DNA of 64,000 nt from Saccharopolyspora gloriosae (lineage in GTDB: Bacteria; Actinomycetota; Actinomycetes; Mycobacteriales; Pseudonocardiaceae), in assembly GCF_022828475.1 (NCBI RefSeq), contig NZ_CP059557.1, forward strand, positions 3,271,470 to 3,335,469, read 5' to 3'. The notes under the pieces were generated by a model, which worked only from the letters and a program-made list of their open reading frames with translations, had not been told where the DNA came from and did no database searches. How positions within the stretch are numbered: the stretch's first letter is position 1; each line of letters opens with the position of its first letter. Shown here piece by piece: positions 23,396 through 31,154 of this stretch. The position numbers and the translations under genes were made by a program.

Positions 23396-24997
23396 TCAGT
23401 GCTTGCCGAGCTCGCCGTCGACTCGGCGCCAGATCTTCTCCGGGTTGCCGTCGGCGAGGACTCCGGGCAGGAGCTCGGCGGGCACGTCCTGGTACGCCAC
23501 GGGCCGTACGAACCGGTCGATGGCCAAGGTCCCCACCGAGGTCGTGCGGGAATCCGATGTGGACGGGAACGGGCCGCCGTGCACCATGGCGTGGCCCACT
23601 TCGACGCCCGTGGGCCAGCCGTTGAACAGGATCCGCCCGGCCTTGCGCTCCAGCGTCGGCAGCAGCGCGCCGGCCTCGCCGGTGTCCTCGGCGGTGGCGT
23701 GCACGGTCGCCGTGAGCTGACCTTCGAGCCCGGCGGCGACCAGGCGGAGCTGGTCGGTGTCGCGGCAGCGGATCACCAGCGAGGACGAACCGAACACCTC
23801 CCCGTCCAGCCCGTCGCCGTTGAGGAACGCGTCGGCGTCGGTGACCAGCAGCGCGGCCCGGCAGGACTGCGGAGCGTCGGATTCCTGGCCGCGCGCCAGC
23901 ACGGTCACCTCGCCCTTGTCCTCCAGCGCCTGGACCCCGGCCGCGTAGGAGCGGGCGATGCCGGGGGTGAGCATCGGGGTCGGTGCGGACGCGGTGACCG
24001 CTTCGGAGGCACTGTCGAGGAAGGTCGTGAGCTCGGGGCCGTCCACGGCGACGACCAGGCCGGGGTTGGTGCAGAACTGGCCGGAACCCATGGTCAGCGA
24101 ACCGACGAACGCCCCGCCGAGCTCCGCGGCCCGCGAGGCGAGCGCGCCCGGCAGCAGGAACACCGGGTTCACGCTGCTCATCTCCGCGTAGACCGGGATC
24201 GGTTGCGGACGGCTCTGGGCCGCGGCGGTCAGTGCCAGCCCGGCGCCGCGCGAGCCGGTGAATCCGACGGCCTGAATCCGCGGATCCGTGACCAGCGCGG
24301 TGCCCAGACCGGGGCCACTGCCGAACAGCAGCGAGAACGTGCCCGCCGGGAGTCCGCAGGACGCTGCGGCGTCGCTGATCGCGCGCGCCACGAGCTCGCA
24401 GGTGCCGGGGTGCGCGTCGTGCGCCTTGACGACGACGGGGCATCCGGCGGCCAGCGCCGAGGCGGTGTCGCCGCCCGCGACGGAGAAGGCGAGCGGGAAG
24501 TTGCTGGCTCCGAACACGGCGACCGGACCCAGCGGGATCTTGCGCTGGCGGATGTCGGCGCGCGGTGCGGGCGCGCGGTCCGGCTGCGCCGGGTCGATCC
24601 GGGCGCCGGTGAAGCTGCCCTCGCGGACGACCTGCGCGAACAAGCGCAGCTGCCCGGTGGTGCGGCCACGTTCACCGGTGGTGCGGGCCAGCGGCAGGCC
24701 GCTTTCGGCGTGCGCACGGGCGGAAAGGGTCTCGCCGATCGCCTCGATGTTGTCGGCGATGGTCTCCAGGAACACCGCGCGCTGCTCGAACGTGGTGGCC
24801 CGGTAGATCTCGAAGGCCGTTTCTGCCGCCGCGCACGCGCGTTCGACTTCGGCCTGTCCGCCGTACCCGTAGGCCGGTTCCAGCTCGGCGCCGGTGCCGG
24901 GGTCGATCGCGCGGATCTGCTCGCCGTCGCCGAAAACCGGGGTGCCCGCGATCAGCATCCGCCCGGTCAGGTCGGTGGCGGTGGTGCCTGTGGTCAT
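23396..24997 (-). CDS. 2-Ketoglutarate semialdehyde dehydrogenase (2,5-dioxovalerate dehydrogenase)
   Basis: 533 residues from the ATG at 24997 (GGAGG about 9 nt upstream). It is an aldehyde dehydrogenase of the long KGSADH type: start TGRMLIAGTPV, GPVAVFGASNFPLAFSVAGG for NAD(P) binding, catalytic Glu in VYAEMSSVNPVFLLPGA, catalytic Cys in MGSGQFCTNPG and the late block HGGPFPSTSDSRTTSVGT. It oxidises 2-oxoglutarate semialdehyde to 2-oxoglutarate, the last step of pentose, glucarate/galactarate or hydroxyproline catabolism. It is divergent from a LysR gene with paired palindromes between. The aldolase and amidase beyond LysR may belong to the same regulon. Confidence 0.92.
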   Translation of the reverse strand: MTTGTTATDLTGRMLIAGTPVFGDGEQIRAIDPGTGAELEPAYGYGGQAEVERACAAAETAFEIYRATTFEQRAVFLETIADNIEAIGETLSARAHAESGLPLARTTGERGRTTGQLRLFAQVVREGSFTGARIDPAQPDRAPAPRADIRQRKIPLGPVAVFGASNFPLAFSVAGGDTASALAAGCPVVVKAHDAHPGTCELVARAISDAAASCGLPAGTFSLLFGSGPGLGTALVTDPRIQAVGFTGSRGAGLALTAAAQSRPQPIPVYAEMSSVNPVFLLPGALASRAAELGGAFVGSLTMGSGQFCTNPGLVVAVDGPELTTFLDSASEAVTASAPTPMLTPGIARSYAAGVQALEDKGEVTVLARGQESDAPQSCRAALLVTDADAFLNGDGLDGEVFGSSSLVIRCRDTDQLRLVAAGLEGQLTATVHATAEDTGEAGALLPTLERKAGRILFNGWPTGVEVGHAMVHGGPFPSTSDSRTTSVGTLAIDRFVRPVAYQDVPAELLPGVLADGNPEKIWRRVDGELGKH

Positions 24998-25093
24998 GCG
25001 GTGAATCCTCCTTGGTCCGGCCGGCCTTGACGGCGGTTCAGCGCGCCTCGGTGACCGGTGGCGCGCACAACTCGCCAGTCGGGACGTTAGGAT

Positions 25094-25138
25094 CATCGAT
25101 CGATGCGTGTCCAACTCCAATCGAGCATCGACCGATGC
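25094..25138. promoter_or_regulatory. Paired LysR operator palindromes
   Basis: Two near-identical palindromes: CATCGATCGATG at 25094-25105 and GCATCGACCGATGC at 25125-25138. Their centres are 32 bases apart, about three helical turns on one face. They lie in the 172-base gap between divergent dehydrogenase and LysR genes, the standard place for LysR-type control. Consensus half-site is GCATCG. Confidence 0.6.
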
Positions 25139-25169
25139 GGGAAACGCATCGAGCAGCGGGAGGCGACGC

Positions 25170-26045
25170 ATGTTCACGCTCAACCAGCTCGCCGGATTCG
25201 TCGCGGTCGCCGAGGAACTGCACTACGGCCGGGCGGCCGCGCGGCTGCGCATGACTCAACCACCGTTGAGCCGTCAGATCCAGCTGCTGGAACGAGATCT
25301 TCAGGTGCGGCTGTTCGACCGCAGCGGCCGCGCGGTGCGGCTCACCCCGGCGGGGCAGGCGTTCCTGCGCGATGCCCGCAGGTTGTTGCACGAGGCGGAG
25401 AACGCGACGCTGGCGGTGCGGCGGGTGCCCGGCGGTGAAGCCGGGGTGGTGCGCGTCGGGTTCACGGCGACCTCGGCGTACGGGATGCTCGGCGGCGTGC
25501 TGGAGACCGCGCGGGACCGGTTGCCGCACGTGGACGTGGTGCTGCGTGAGCTGGTGACTCGGGAGCAGCTGGACATGCTCTCCTCCGGCGCGCTGGACCT
25601 GGGGCTGGTGCGGCCGCCGATCACCCGTCCGGAACTGGAGTCGAGCCGGCTGCTGGCGGAGCCGCTGCTGGCCGCGCTGCCGGTCGGCCACCCGCTGGCG
25701 GCGGTGGAGGAGCCGTTGAGCCCGGCCGATTTCGACGCGGCCGAGGTCGTCATGTACTCGCCGACGGAGGCGCGCTACTTCCACGAGTTGCTGGTGAGCG
25801 TGTTCCGCGAAGCCCACGTCTCACCGCACTACACCCAGCACGTCAGCCAGGTGCACACGGTCCTCGCGCTGGTGCGCGCCGGGCTCGGCATCGCCCTGGT
25901 GCCGTCGACGGCGACGCTGCTGCGGTTCGACGGCGTGGTGTTGCGCCCGGTGACGTTGCCGGATCCGGAGCCGGTGGAACTGCACTTGGCGTGGCGGAGC
26001 GCCAACGACAATCCGGCGCTGGGCGCGCTGCTGGCATTGCTGTGA
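25170..26045 (+). CDS. LysR family transcriptional regulator
   Basis: 291 residues from the ATG at 25170 with GGGAGG 6 nt upstream. The N-terminal HTH is standard (FTLNQLAGFVAVAEELHYGR, AARLRMTQPPLSRQIQLLERDL). The effector domain (VRVGFTATSAYGMLGGVLE, RPPITRPELES, LVRAGLGIALVPSTATLL) resembles the CatR/BenM-like type. It probably controls the divergent ketoglutarate-semialdehyde dehydrogenase through the palindromes at 25094-25138, and perhaps the downstream aldolase. Confidence 0.92.
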   Translation: MFTLNQLAGFVAVAEELHYGRAAARLRMTQPPLSRQIQLLERDLQVRLFDRSGRAVRLTPAGQAFLRDARRLLHEAENATLAVRRVPGGEAGVVRVGFTATSAYGMLGGVLETARDRLPHVDVVLRELVTREQLDMLSSGALDLGLVRPPITRPELESSRLLAEPLLAALPVGHPLAAVEEPLSPADFDAAEVVMYSPTEARYFHELLVSVFREAHVSPHYTQHVSQVHTVLALVRAGLGIALVPSTATLLRFDGVVLRPVTLPDPEPVELHLAWRSANDNPALGALLALL

Positions 26046-26066
26046 GCTGAGCGCGACCTGCGGCCA

Positions 26067-26082
26067 CACTATGTCCATAGTG
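26067..26082. promoter_or_regulatory. Palindromic operator candidate upstream of the aldolase
   Basis: Perfect inverted repeat CACTATGTCCATAGTG (7-base arms, 2-base centre) in the 158-base gap between LysR and the aldolase gene, 120 bases before the aldolase ATG and in a locally AT-richer stretch. Its sequence differs from the LysR-type palindromes, so another regulator (for example GntR or IclR type) may bind. Confidence 0.4.
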
Positions 26083-26203
26083 GACTTTGATACTCCTTCC
26101 GGTGGAAATCGGTGGTACAGGACCAGATCGGAGCAGTACCGAGCACCTCGACGGGTGCTTCAATCGACCGGCCAATGCGGGAACGCCGACGAACAGGAGC
26201 CGC

Positions 26204-26962
26204 ATGACCGCCGATTTCGTGCGCAAGATCCGTGCCGGGGAGCCCGCGCTCGGCTACTGGGTGATGCTCGACGCCCCGGCCTCGACCGAGCGGCTCGCGA
26301 GGGCGGGCTACGACTACGTGTGCTTGGACGGGCAGCACGGCCTGCTCGGTTATCAGGGCATTCTCAACGGGCTCATCGCGATCGACGCCGCGGCCGGTGC
26401 CACCGGTATCGTGCGGGTCGCCTCGCATGACCGGGCCGCGATCTGTCGCGCGCTCGACGCGGGTGCGCGCGGCATCATCGTTCCGCTGGTGGACGACGCG
26501 GAACAGGCGGCCGCCGTGGTCGCGGCCACCCGCTACCCGCCGAACGGCGTGCGTTCGTACGGCCCGATGCGATCGAGCCTGCGCATCGGGCCGGTGCCCG
26601 CGGAGGCCGACGCGAGCGTCGTGGTGCTGGCGATGATCGAGACGCCGCAGGGATTGGCGAACGTCGAGTCGATCAGCGCGACGCCCGGCCTGGACGGGGT
26701 GTACATCGGCCCGGCGGACATGGCGCTCGCGGTGGGGGCGTCGTATCCGGGTGATCCGGCCGTCGCCGCCGAGTTCGACGCCGCGCTGGCCAGGGTCCGG
26801 GCCGCGGCCGACGCCGCCGGGATCGCCGTCGGCATCCACACTCCTGACGGGGCGACGGCGGCCCGTCGGCTGGCGGAGGGGTTCACCTTCGCCAGCGTGT
26901 CCTCGGACCTGGAACACCTGGAGCAGGTCGCCCGCGCGCACCTGGACGACGCCCGAGGGTGA
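26204..26962 (+). CDS. HpcH/HpaI family aldolase
   Basis: 252 residues from the ATG at 26204, with AGGAG 4 nt upstream. Class II pyruvate-dependent aldolase barrel: GYWVMLDAPASTERLARAGY, DYVCLDGQHGLLGY, the conserved GARGIIVPLVDDAEQA, the metal-ligand Glu in LAMIETPQGL and Asp in GVYIGPADMALAVG. The usual Glu in the DxEH loop is Gln here (DGQHG), a known variation. These enzymes cleave 2-keto-3-deoxy sugar acids or 4-hydroxy-2-oxo acids to pyruvate and an aldehyde. Together with the ketoglutarate-semialdehyde dehydrogenase it suggests sugar-acid catabolism. The amidase gene follows after 165 bases. Confidence 0.9.
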   Translation: MTADFVRKIRAGEPALGYWVMLDAPASTERLARAGYDYVCLDGQHGLLGYQGILNGLIAIDAAAGATGIVRVASHDRAAICRALDAGARGIIVPLVDDAEQAAAVVAATRYPPNGVRSYGPMRSSLRIGPVPAEADASVVVLAMIETPQGLANVESISATPGLDGVYIGPADMALAVGASYPGDPAVAAEFDAALARVRAAADAAGIAVGIHTPDGATAARRLAEGFTFASVSSDLEHLEQVARAHLDDARG

Positions 26963-27127
26963 GCGCGGATCGGTACTCCGGGTGTCACCCGGAGTGATCG
27001 ACGGGAAAAACGGGTCGGCCGCGGATCGCGCGGTCGGTTCCGGCCTCGGGATGAGCTTGCCTTGTGCGGTCGACGTCAGCGAAGGTAAAAGTCTGACAAT
27101 TGCCTGCCGCGCGGTGAGGAGAGCTCT

Positions 27128-28444
27128 GTGACGTCGATCCGGGACCTCGTCGAGGCACGGCTTGAAACCGTCGACACCTTGGATTCCGCCCTGCACGCGC
27201 TGATCACCGTGCTCGACGAGCAGGCGCTGCGGCAGGCGGACCGGCTGGACGCGGCGACCGGACCGCAGGGGGCGTTGCACGGGCTCCCGGTCACCATCAA
27301 GGACAACATCGACGTCGCCGGGGTGGTCAGCACCGCGGGCTCGGCGCATCACGGCGGTGAGCGCGCGACCGCCGACGCCACCGCGACCCGGCTGTTGCGG
27401 GAGGCCGGTGCGGTCGTCCTGGCGAAGAACAACATGGCCGAGTTCGCGATGGGCGTCACCGGCCGCAACGACGCCTTCGGCGACTGCCGCAACGCCCGGG
27501 ACGACACGCGGATCTCGGGTGGTTCCAGCAGTGGTTCCGCGGTGGCCGTGGCGAGCGGAATGTGCGCGGCCTCGCTGGGAACCGACACCGGAGGCTCAGG
27601 ACGGATTCCCGCCGCGGTCAACGGGATCGTCGGCGTCCGGCCGACCCTGGGCCGGGTCTCGAACGCGGGCGTGTTCCCGGTGAGCCCGTCCTTCGACGCC
27701 GTGTCACCGATGGCGGTGGACGTGCGCACGGCGGCCGCGGTCCTCGCCGCGCTGGACTGGTGGGACCCGGCCGATCCGACGTCGGTGGACGCCGACCGGA
27801 TTCCGGTGGAGTCCGCGCTCGGGGGAGCCGCCGGCCTGCGCATCGGTGTGCCCGCGAACGCCTTCTTCGACGACGTCGATCCGGGGGTGGCGACCGTGCT
27901 CGAACCGGTGCCCGGCGCGCTGCGCGAGGTCTGCGGTGAGCAGCGGCGGGTGAAGATCCCGGACGTGGAGATCGCGCAGGATCGGATGCTCGAGGTGATG
28001 TACCCGGAGGCGGCCGCCGTGCACGAGCAACGCGTGCGGCTCCGGCCGGACACCATCGACCCCGACGTGCTGCGCAGAATCCGGCTAGGGCAAGAGATTC
28101 CGGCGGAACTCGCCGGCCGATCCCGGCAGTGGCGCGGCGAGTTCCAGCGCCGGGTGGACGAGGTGTTCACCGAGGTCGACGTCATCGCGACCCCGACGAT
28201 CCCGGTCGACGTGCCGCGGCGTGCCGCGGTGGACCTCGCGGATTCCACCAGGAGCATCGCCAGATTCACCTACGTCTGGTCGATGTACGGCGGACCGTCG
28301 GTCAGCGTTCCCTGCGGCCGCCACCCCGATTCGGGCATGCTGATCGGGCTCCAGCTGACCGCGGCTCGCTGGCAGGACCACCTCGCACTCGGCGCGGCGC
28401 TCGCGGTCGAGGAACTGGGAACCGAAGACCTGGCGGCCGGGTAG
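27128..28444 (+). CDS. Amidase (amidase-signature family)
   Basis: 438 residues from a GTG at 27128 (GAGGAGAGCTCT just upstream). The catalytic triad of the family is present: Lys58 in GLPVTIKDN, the cis-Ser in ISGGSSSGSAVAVASG and the nucleophile Ser in LGTDTGGSGRIPAAVNG. The family hydrolyses amides to acid plus ammonia, and some members act on ureido or allophanate-like compounds. It is on the same strand as the aldolase, with a 165-base gap. Specificity cannot be read. A degraded copy of its 3' end lies directly downstream at 28464-28576. Confidence 0.92.
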   Translation: MTSIRDLVEARLETVDTLDSALHALITVLDEQALRQADRLDAATGPQGALHGLPVTIKDNIDVAGVVSTAGSAHHGGERATADATATRLLREAGAVVLAKNNMAEFAMGVTGRNDAFGDCRNARDDTRISGGSSSGSAVAVASGMCAASLGTDTGGSGRIPAAVNGIVGVRPTLGRVSNAGVFPVSPSFDAVSPMAVDVRTAAAVLAALDWWDPADPTSVDADRIPVESALGGAAGLRIGVPANAFFDDVDPGVATVLEPVPGALREVCGEQRRVKIPDVEIAQDRMLEVMYPEAAAVHEQRVRLRPDTIDPDVLRRIRLGQEIPAELAGRSRQWRGEFQRRVDEVFTEVDVIATPTIPVDVPRRAAVDLADSTRSIARFTYVWSMYGGPSVSVPCGRHPDSGMLIGLQLTAARWQDHLALGAALAVEELGTEDLAAG

Positions 28445-28463
28445 CGGTGATTCGCGCGCCACC

Positions 28464-28576
28464 GGTCGATGTTCGGTGGGGCCGTCGATCGTGGTCTCCC
28501 TGCGGCGGTCATCCCGATTCGGGGGTGCCGAACGGGATGCGGCTGATCGTGGCTCGTCGGCCGCATGAGGCCGGGG
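28464..28576 (+). pseudogene. Decayed duplicate of the amidase 3' region
   Basis: The DNA from 28464 matches the amidase gene from 28278 at most positions for about 95 bases: both start GGTCGATGTxCGG and share CCCGATTCGGG. Translated, CGGHPDSGVPNGMRLIVARR matches the intact CGRHPDSGMLIGLQLTAARW. An extra base before the shared Cys puts the first part in another frame, so it cannot be functional. The rest of the gap to 28741 shows nothing I can support. It looks like the leftover end of a second amidase gene. Confidence 0.5.
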
Positions 28577-28741
28577 GCGTCGACCTGCGGGAACCGGCGG
28601 CGGATGTCCTCCGGGGTCGCCATGGCGGTTCTGTTGAACACGAAGCGGGCATTCGGGAGTTCCGCGTGGATCAGGTTGCCGAGGGCCTGATCCACAACTC
28701 GGCCACCGATGCCCCCGCGATCCGAGCCGAACTCGTGGTCG

Positions 28742-29644
28742 TTACCGCGGATTCGCCGTGCGCACCACAAGAATCGGGCACGGCGCGTGGTGGATCAGGG
28801 CCTGACTGGTCGATCCGAGCAGCATCCCGGTGAACCCGCCGCGACCTCGCGCGCCCACGATGATGAGCCGAGCCTGCTCGGCATGGCCGAGCAGCTCCGC
28901 CGCGGCCGACCCGCGAGAGACGAAATGGCGCACGGCCACGTCGGGATACCGCTCGCTCCAGCCGCCCAGCAGTTCGGACATCAGCCGTTCCTCGCCCGCT
29001 TGGATCTCATTGGCCGCCAATCCGACGCGCATCCGCCGCACGTCCACGCCCACGAGGTTCCAGGTGTGCACGACGTGCAGCGGCGCGTCGTAGTCGGCCG
29101 CCGCGTCGAACCCGTGCGGGAGGAGCTGCTCGGCCTGCCGTGATCCGTCGAGCCCCACGACCACCGGGCCGTGCGTCGAGCTCTGCTCGTGCCCGTTTCG
29201 CGCGCGCACCACCGCCGTCGAGCTGTGGCCGTGCGCGGCGACGGCCACGGCGACCGAGCCCGCGAGCAACCCGGTGAAGCCGCCGAGCCCTCGGTCGCCG
29301 ACCACCACCAGACCCGCTCGGCTCGATTCGTTGATCAGGACCGACGCCGGGGATCCGGGCAGCGACACGGCCTCCACGGTGATCTCCGGGCTTTCTCGCC
29401 GGGCGGCTTCGGCGGCCTCCGCCAGCAATGTCTCCACATCGGCGCGGACCGGGCCGGGCTGTGGGGGAGTCGTTCGCCGGCCGCGGATTCCGGGCAGCAG
29501 GGGCGCGGCGAACACGTCGCCGTAGACGATTCGCAGTCCCACGTGCCTGCGAGCTGCTTCACGAGCAGCCCACCGGAGGGCTCGCCGGGCGGTCCCGGAT
29601 CCGTCGATGCCGACCACCACCGGGTCGGCCTGGGCCTTGTTCAT
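28742..29644 (-). CDS. Universal stress protein, two tandem UspA domains
   Basis: 300 residues from the ATG at 29644. Domain 1 (residues 1-145) has PVVVGIDGSGTARRALRWAAREA and the ATP-binding GDRGLGGFTGLLAGSVAVAVAAH. Domain 2 has GPVVVGLDGSRQAEQLL and GARGRGGFTGMLLGSTSQALIHHAPCPILVVR, with the full G-2x-G-9x-GS/T nucleotide motif. Tandem Usp proteins are common in actinomycetes and respond to hypoxia or stationary phase. It appears monocistronic; the convergent neighbour is the amidase remnant. Confidence 0.92.
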   Translation of the reverse strand: MNKAQADPVVVGIDGSGTARRALRWAAREAARRHVGLRIVYGDVFAAPLLPGIRGRRTTPPQPGPVRADVETLLAEAAEAARRESPEITVEAVSLPGSPASVLINESSRAGLVVVGDRGLGGFTGLLAGSVAVAVAAHGHSSTAVVRARNGHEQSSTHGPVVVGLDGSRQAEQLLPHGFDAAADYDAPLHVVHTWNLVGVDVRRMRVGLAANEIQAGEERLMSELLGGWSERYPDVAVRHFVSRGSAAAELLGHAEQARLIIVGARGRGGFTGMLLGSTSQALIHHAPCPILVVRTANPR

Positions 29645-29755
29645 CTCGCCCCCCGCGTCACGCCACCGGTCTCTGCGTCCGACTGTGCAGCAGGTTCGGT
29701 GGACCGGCGACGTCAACTCCGCCGCGAGTGCCCGGTCAGGCCGGGCGCCGGGTGA

Positions 29756-29962
29756 TCAGACCGTGAGGGTGCACCGGAGCATGCCGTCCTCGTCGCGGCT
29801 GGTGTCCGGGTTCGTCCGCACCATCCGCAAAGTCGCCTCGTCGAGGCGCTGGAAGCCCAAGAACTCCAGGCCGGTCCCGCCGGTTCGGTACACGGCCGCC
29901 CAGCCGTGCGTGTCATCGCAGGTCAAGTGATAGGTGAGCGTCGGCGGAGCCAAGGTCGGCAC
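29756..29962 (-). CDS. Small hypothetical protein
   Basis: 68 residues from a GTG at 29962 with TGGAGGA 6 nt upstream. I do not recognise the family. The text reads LTYHLTCDDTHGWAAVYRTG then GLEFLGFQRLDEATLRMVR, which looks like a small compact beta-alpha protein, and ends in LRCTLTV. No signal peptide or membrane helix. It lies 111 bases upstream of the Usp gene on the same strand. A 6-base inverted repeat (29982-29996) lies 20 bases upstream of its start. The ribosome-binding site and codon pattern support a real gene. Confidence 0.55.
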   Translation of the reverse strand: MPTLAPPTLTYHLTCDDTHGWAAVYRTGGTGLEFLGFQRLDEATLRMVRTNPDTSRDEDGMLRCTLTV

Positions 29963-29981
29963 GGAAAATCCTCCAGTTGTG

Positions 29982-29996
29982 AACACGAAACGTGTT
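29982..29996. promoter_or_regulatory. Short palindrome upstream of the small gene
   Basis: AACACGAAACGTGTT, perfect 6-base arms around AAA, within an AT-richer stretch between the small gene (minus) and the luciferase-like gene (plus). Could be an operator for either direction; no regulator gene is adjacent. Confidence 0.35.
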
Positions 29997-30147
29997 GATT
30001 GAAAGCAGAGAGTATCCGCATCCGGGTTGCTGCTCCATTCGGGGTAGTTTCACTCATCTGTTCGGCAGCGCCGGGGGCGTCCGTGCGGGATCGAGGTCTC
30101 GGCGGGCGGCGGGAATCCGGTCGCGGCCCGGTGGCGTTGGGATCGGT

Positions 30148-31143
30148 GTGACCGCACCGCTGCGCTTTTCCGTCCTGGATCGCTCGCTCGTCCGGCGCGG
30201 GCGGAAACCCGCGGAGTCGTTGACGCGCACCATCCGGTTCGCGACCGAGGTGGAGGAGCTCGGCTACCACCGGTTCTGGGTGGCCGAACACCACGCGGTT
30301 CCCGGGGTGGCGGGGTCGGCTCCGGCGGTCCTGGCGGCGGCGGTGGCGGCGGCGACCTCGCGCATCCGGGTCGGCACGGGCGGCGTGATGCTGCCCAACC
30401 ACCGACCGCTGGTGGTGGCCGAGCAGTTCGGCGTGCTCGAGTCGCTGCATCCGGGACGGATCGACCTGGGGCTGGGGAGGTCGCTCGGGTTCACCTCGGA
30501 GGTGCGGCGGGCGCTCGGGCATGGCCGGGAGTCGGCGGAGCGCTTCGGCGAGCAGTTGGCCGAGCTACTCGGCTACTTCGCGGGCGAGCCCGGCTCCGCG
30601 GTGCGTGCGATGCCGTCGCAGGGACTTCGGATCCCGGTGTTCGTGCTGGCCACCGGGGCGGGTGCCGGGTACGCCGCCGAGGCGGGACTGCCACTGGTGA
30701 TCGCCGCCGTGCGCGGAGACGACGCGCTGCGACGCTCGGTCGACGACTATCGGGAGCGGTTCCGCCCGTCGTCGTGGTCGGAGCGGCCGTATGTGGTGCT
30801 GTCCCGGTCCGTCGCGGTCGCCGAGACCGCTGAGCGAGCTCGCCGCATCCTCGTGCCGGAGGCCTGGTCGACCGCGTATTCACGGGTGCACGGAGTCTTC
30901 CCGCCCCTGGAGTCCGCGGCCGAGGTCCTCGCCCGGCAGCCGAGCGGCAAGGAGCGGGCGCAGTTCGAGCGGGCGATGCAGGGGCACGTGTTCGGCACCG
31001 AGGAGCAGGTCGGTGACCAGCTGCAGTCCATTGTGGATGACGTGGATGCGGACGAGTTGCTGATCACCACCAGCGGCCACGACGAGGACGCCTTGCTCGA
31101 TTCCTACCGCCGCCTGGCACGGCTGATCCCCGGATCTCGCTGA
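30148..31143 (+). CDS. LLM-class flavin-dependent oxidoreductase (luciferase-like)
   Basis: 331 residues from the GTG at 30148. The bacterial-luciferase barrel is clear: LRFSVLDRSLVRRG, TEVEELGYHRFWVAEHHAVPGVAGSAPAVL, TSRIRVGTGGVMLPNHRPLVVAEQFGVLESLHPGRIDLGLGR in consecutive stretches, and a C-terminal VFGTEEQVGDQL. This subgroup is often called MsnO8 or YceB-like in actinomycetes. The enzymes use FMN or F420 to oxidise small molecules; substrate unknown. The gene is convergent with the NACHT gene with only 11 bases between stops. Upstream in-frame starts exist (29992) but lack the family N terminus. Confidence 0.9.
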   Translation: MTAPLRFSVLDRSLVRRGRKPAESLTRTIRFATEVEELGYHRFWVAEHHAVPGVAGSAPAVLAAAVAAATSRIRVGTGGVMLPNHRPLVVAEQFGVLESLHPGRIDLGLGRSLGFTSEVRRALGHGRESAERFGEQLAELLGYFAGEPGSAVRAMPSQGLRIPVFVLATGAGAGYAAEAGLPLVIAAVRGDDALRRSVDDYRERFRPSSWSERPYVVLSRSVAVAETAERARRILVPEAWSTAYSRVHGVFPPLESAAEVLARQPSGKERAQFERAMQGHVFGTEEQVGDQLQSIVDDVDADELLITTSGHDEDALLDSYRRLARLIPGSR

Positions 31144-31154
31144 TCACCGCGCGG

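Noticed and set aside
28270-28770. A minus-strand frame downstream of the Usp gene
   Set aside because: It overlaps the real amidase 3' end and the amidase remnant on the other strand, and its text has no family similarity.
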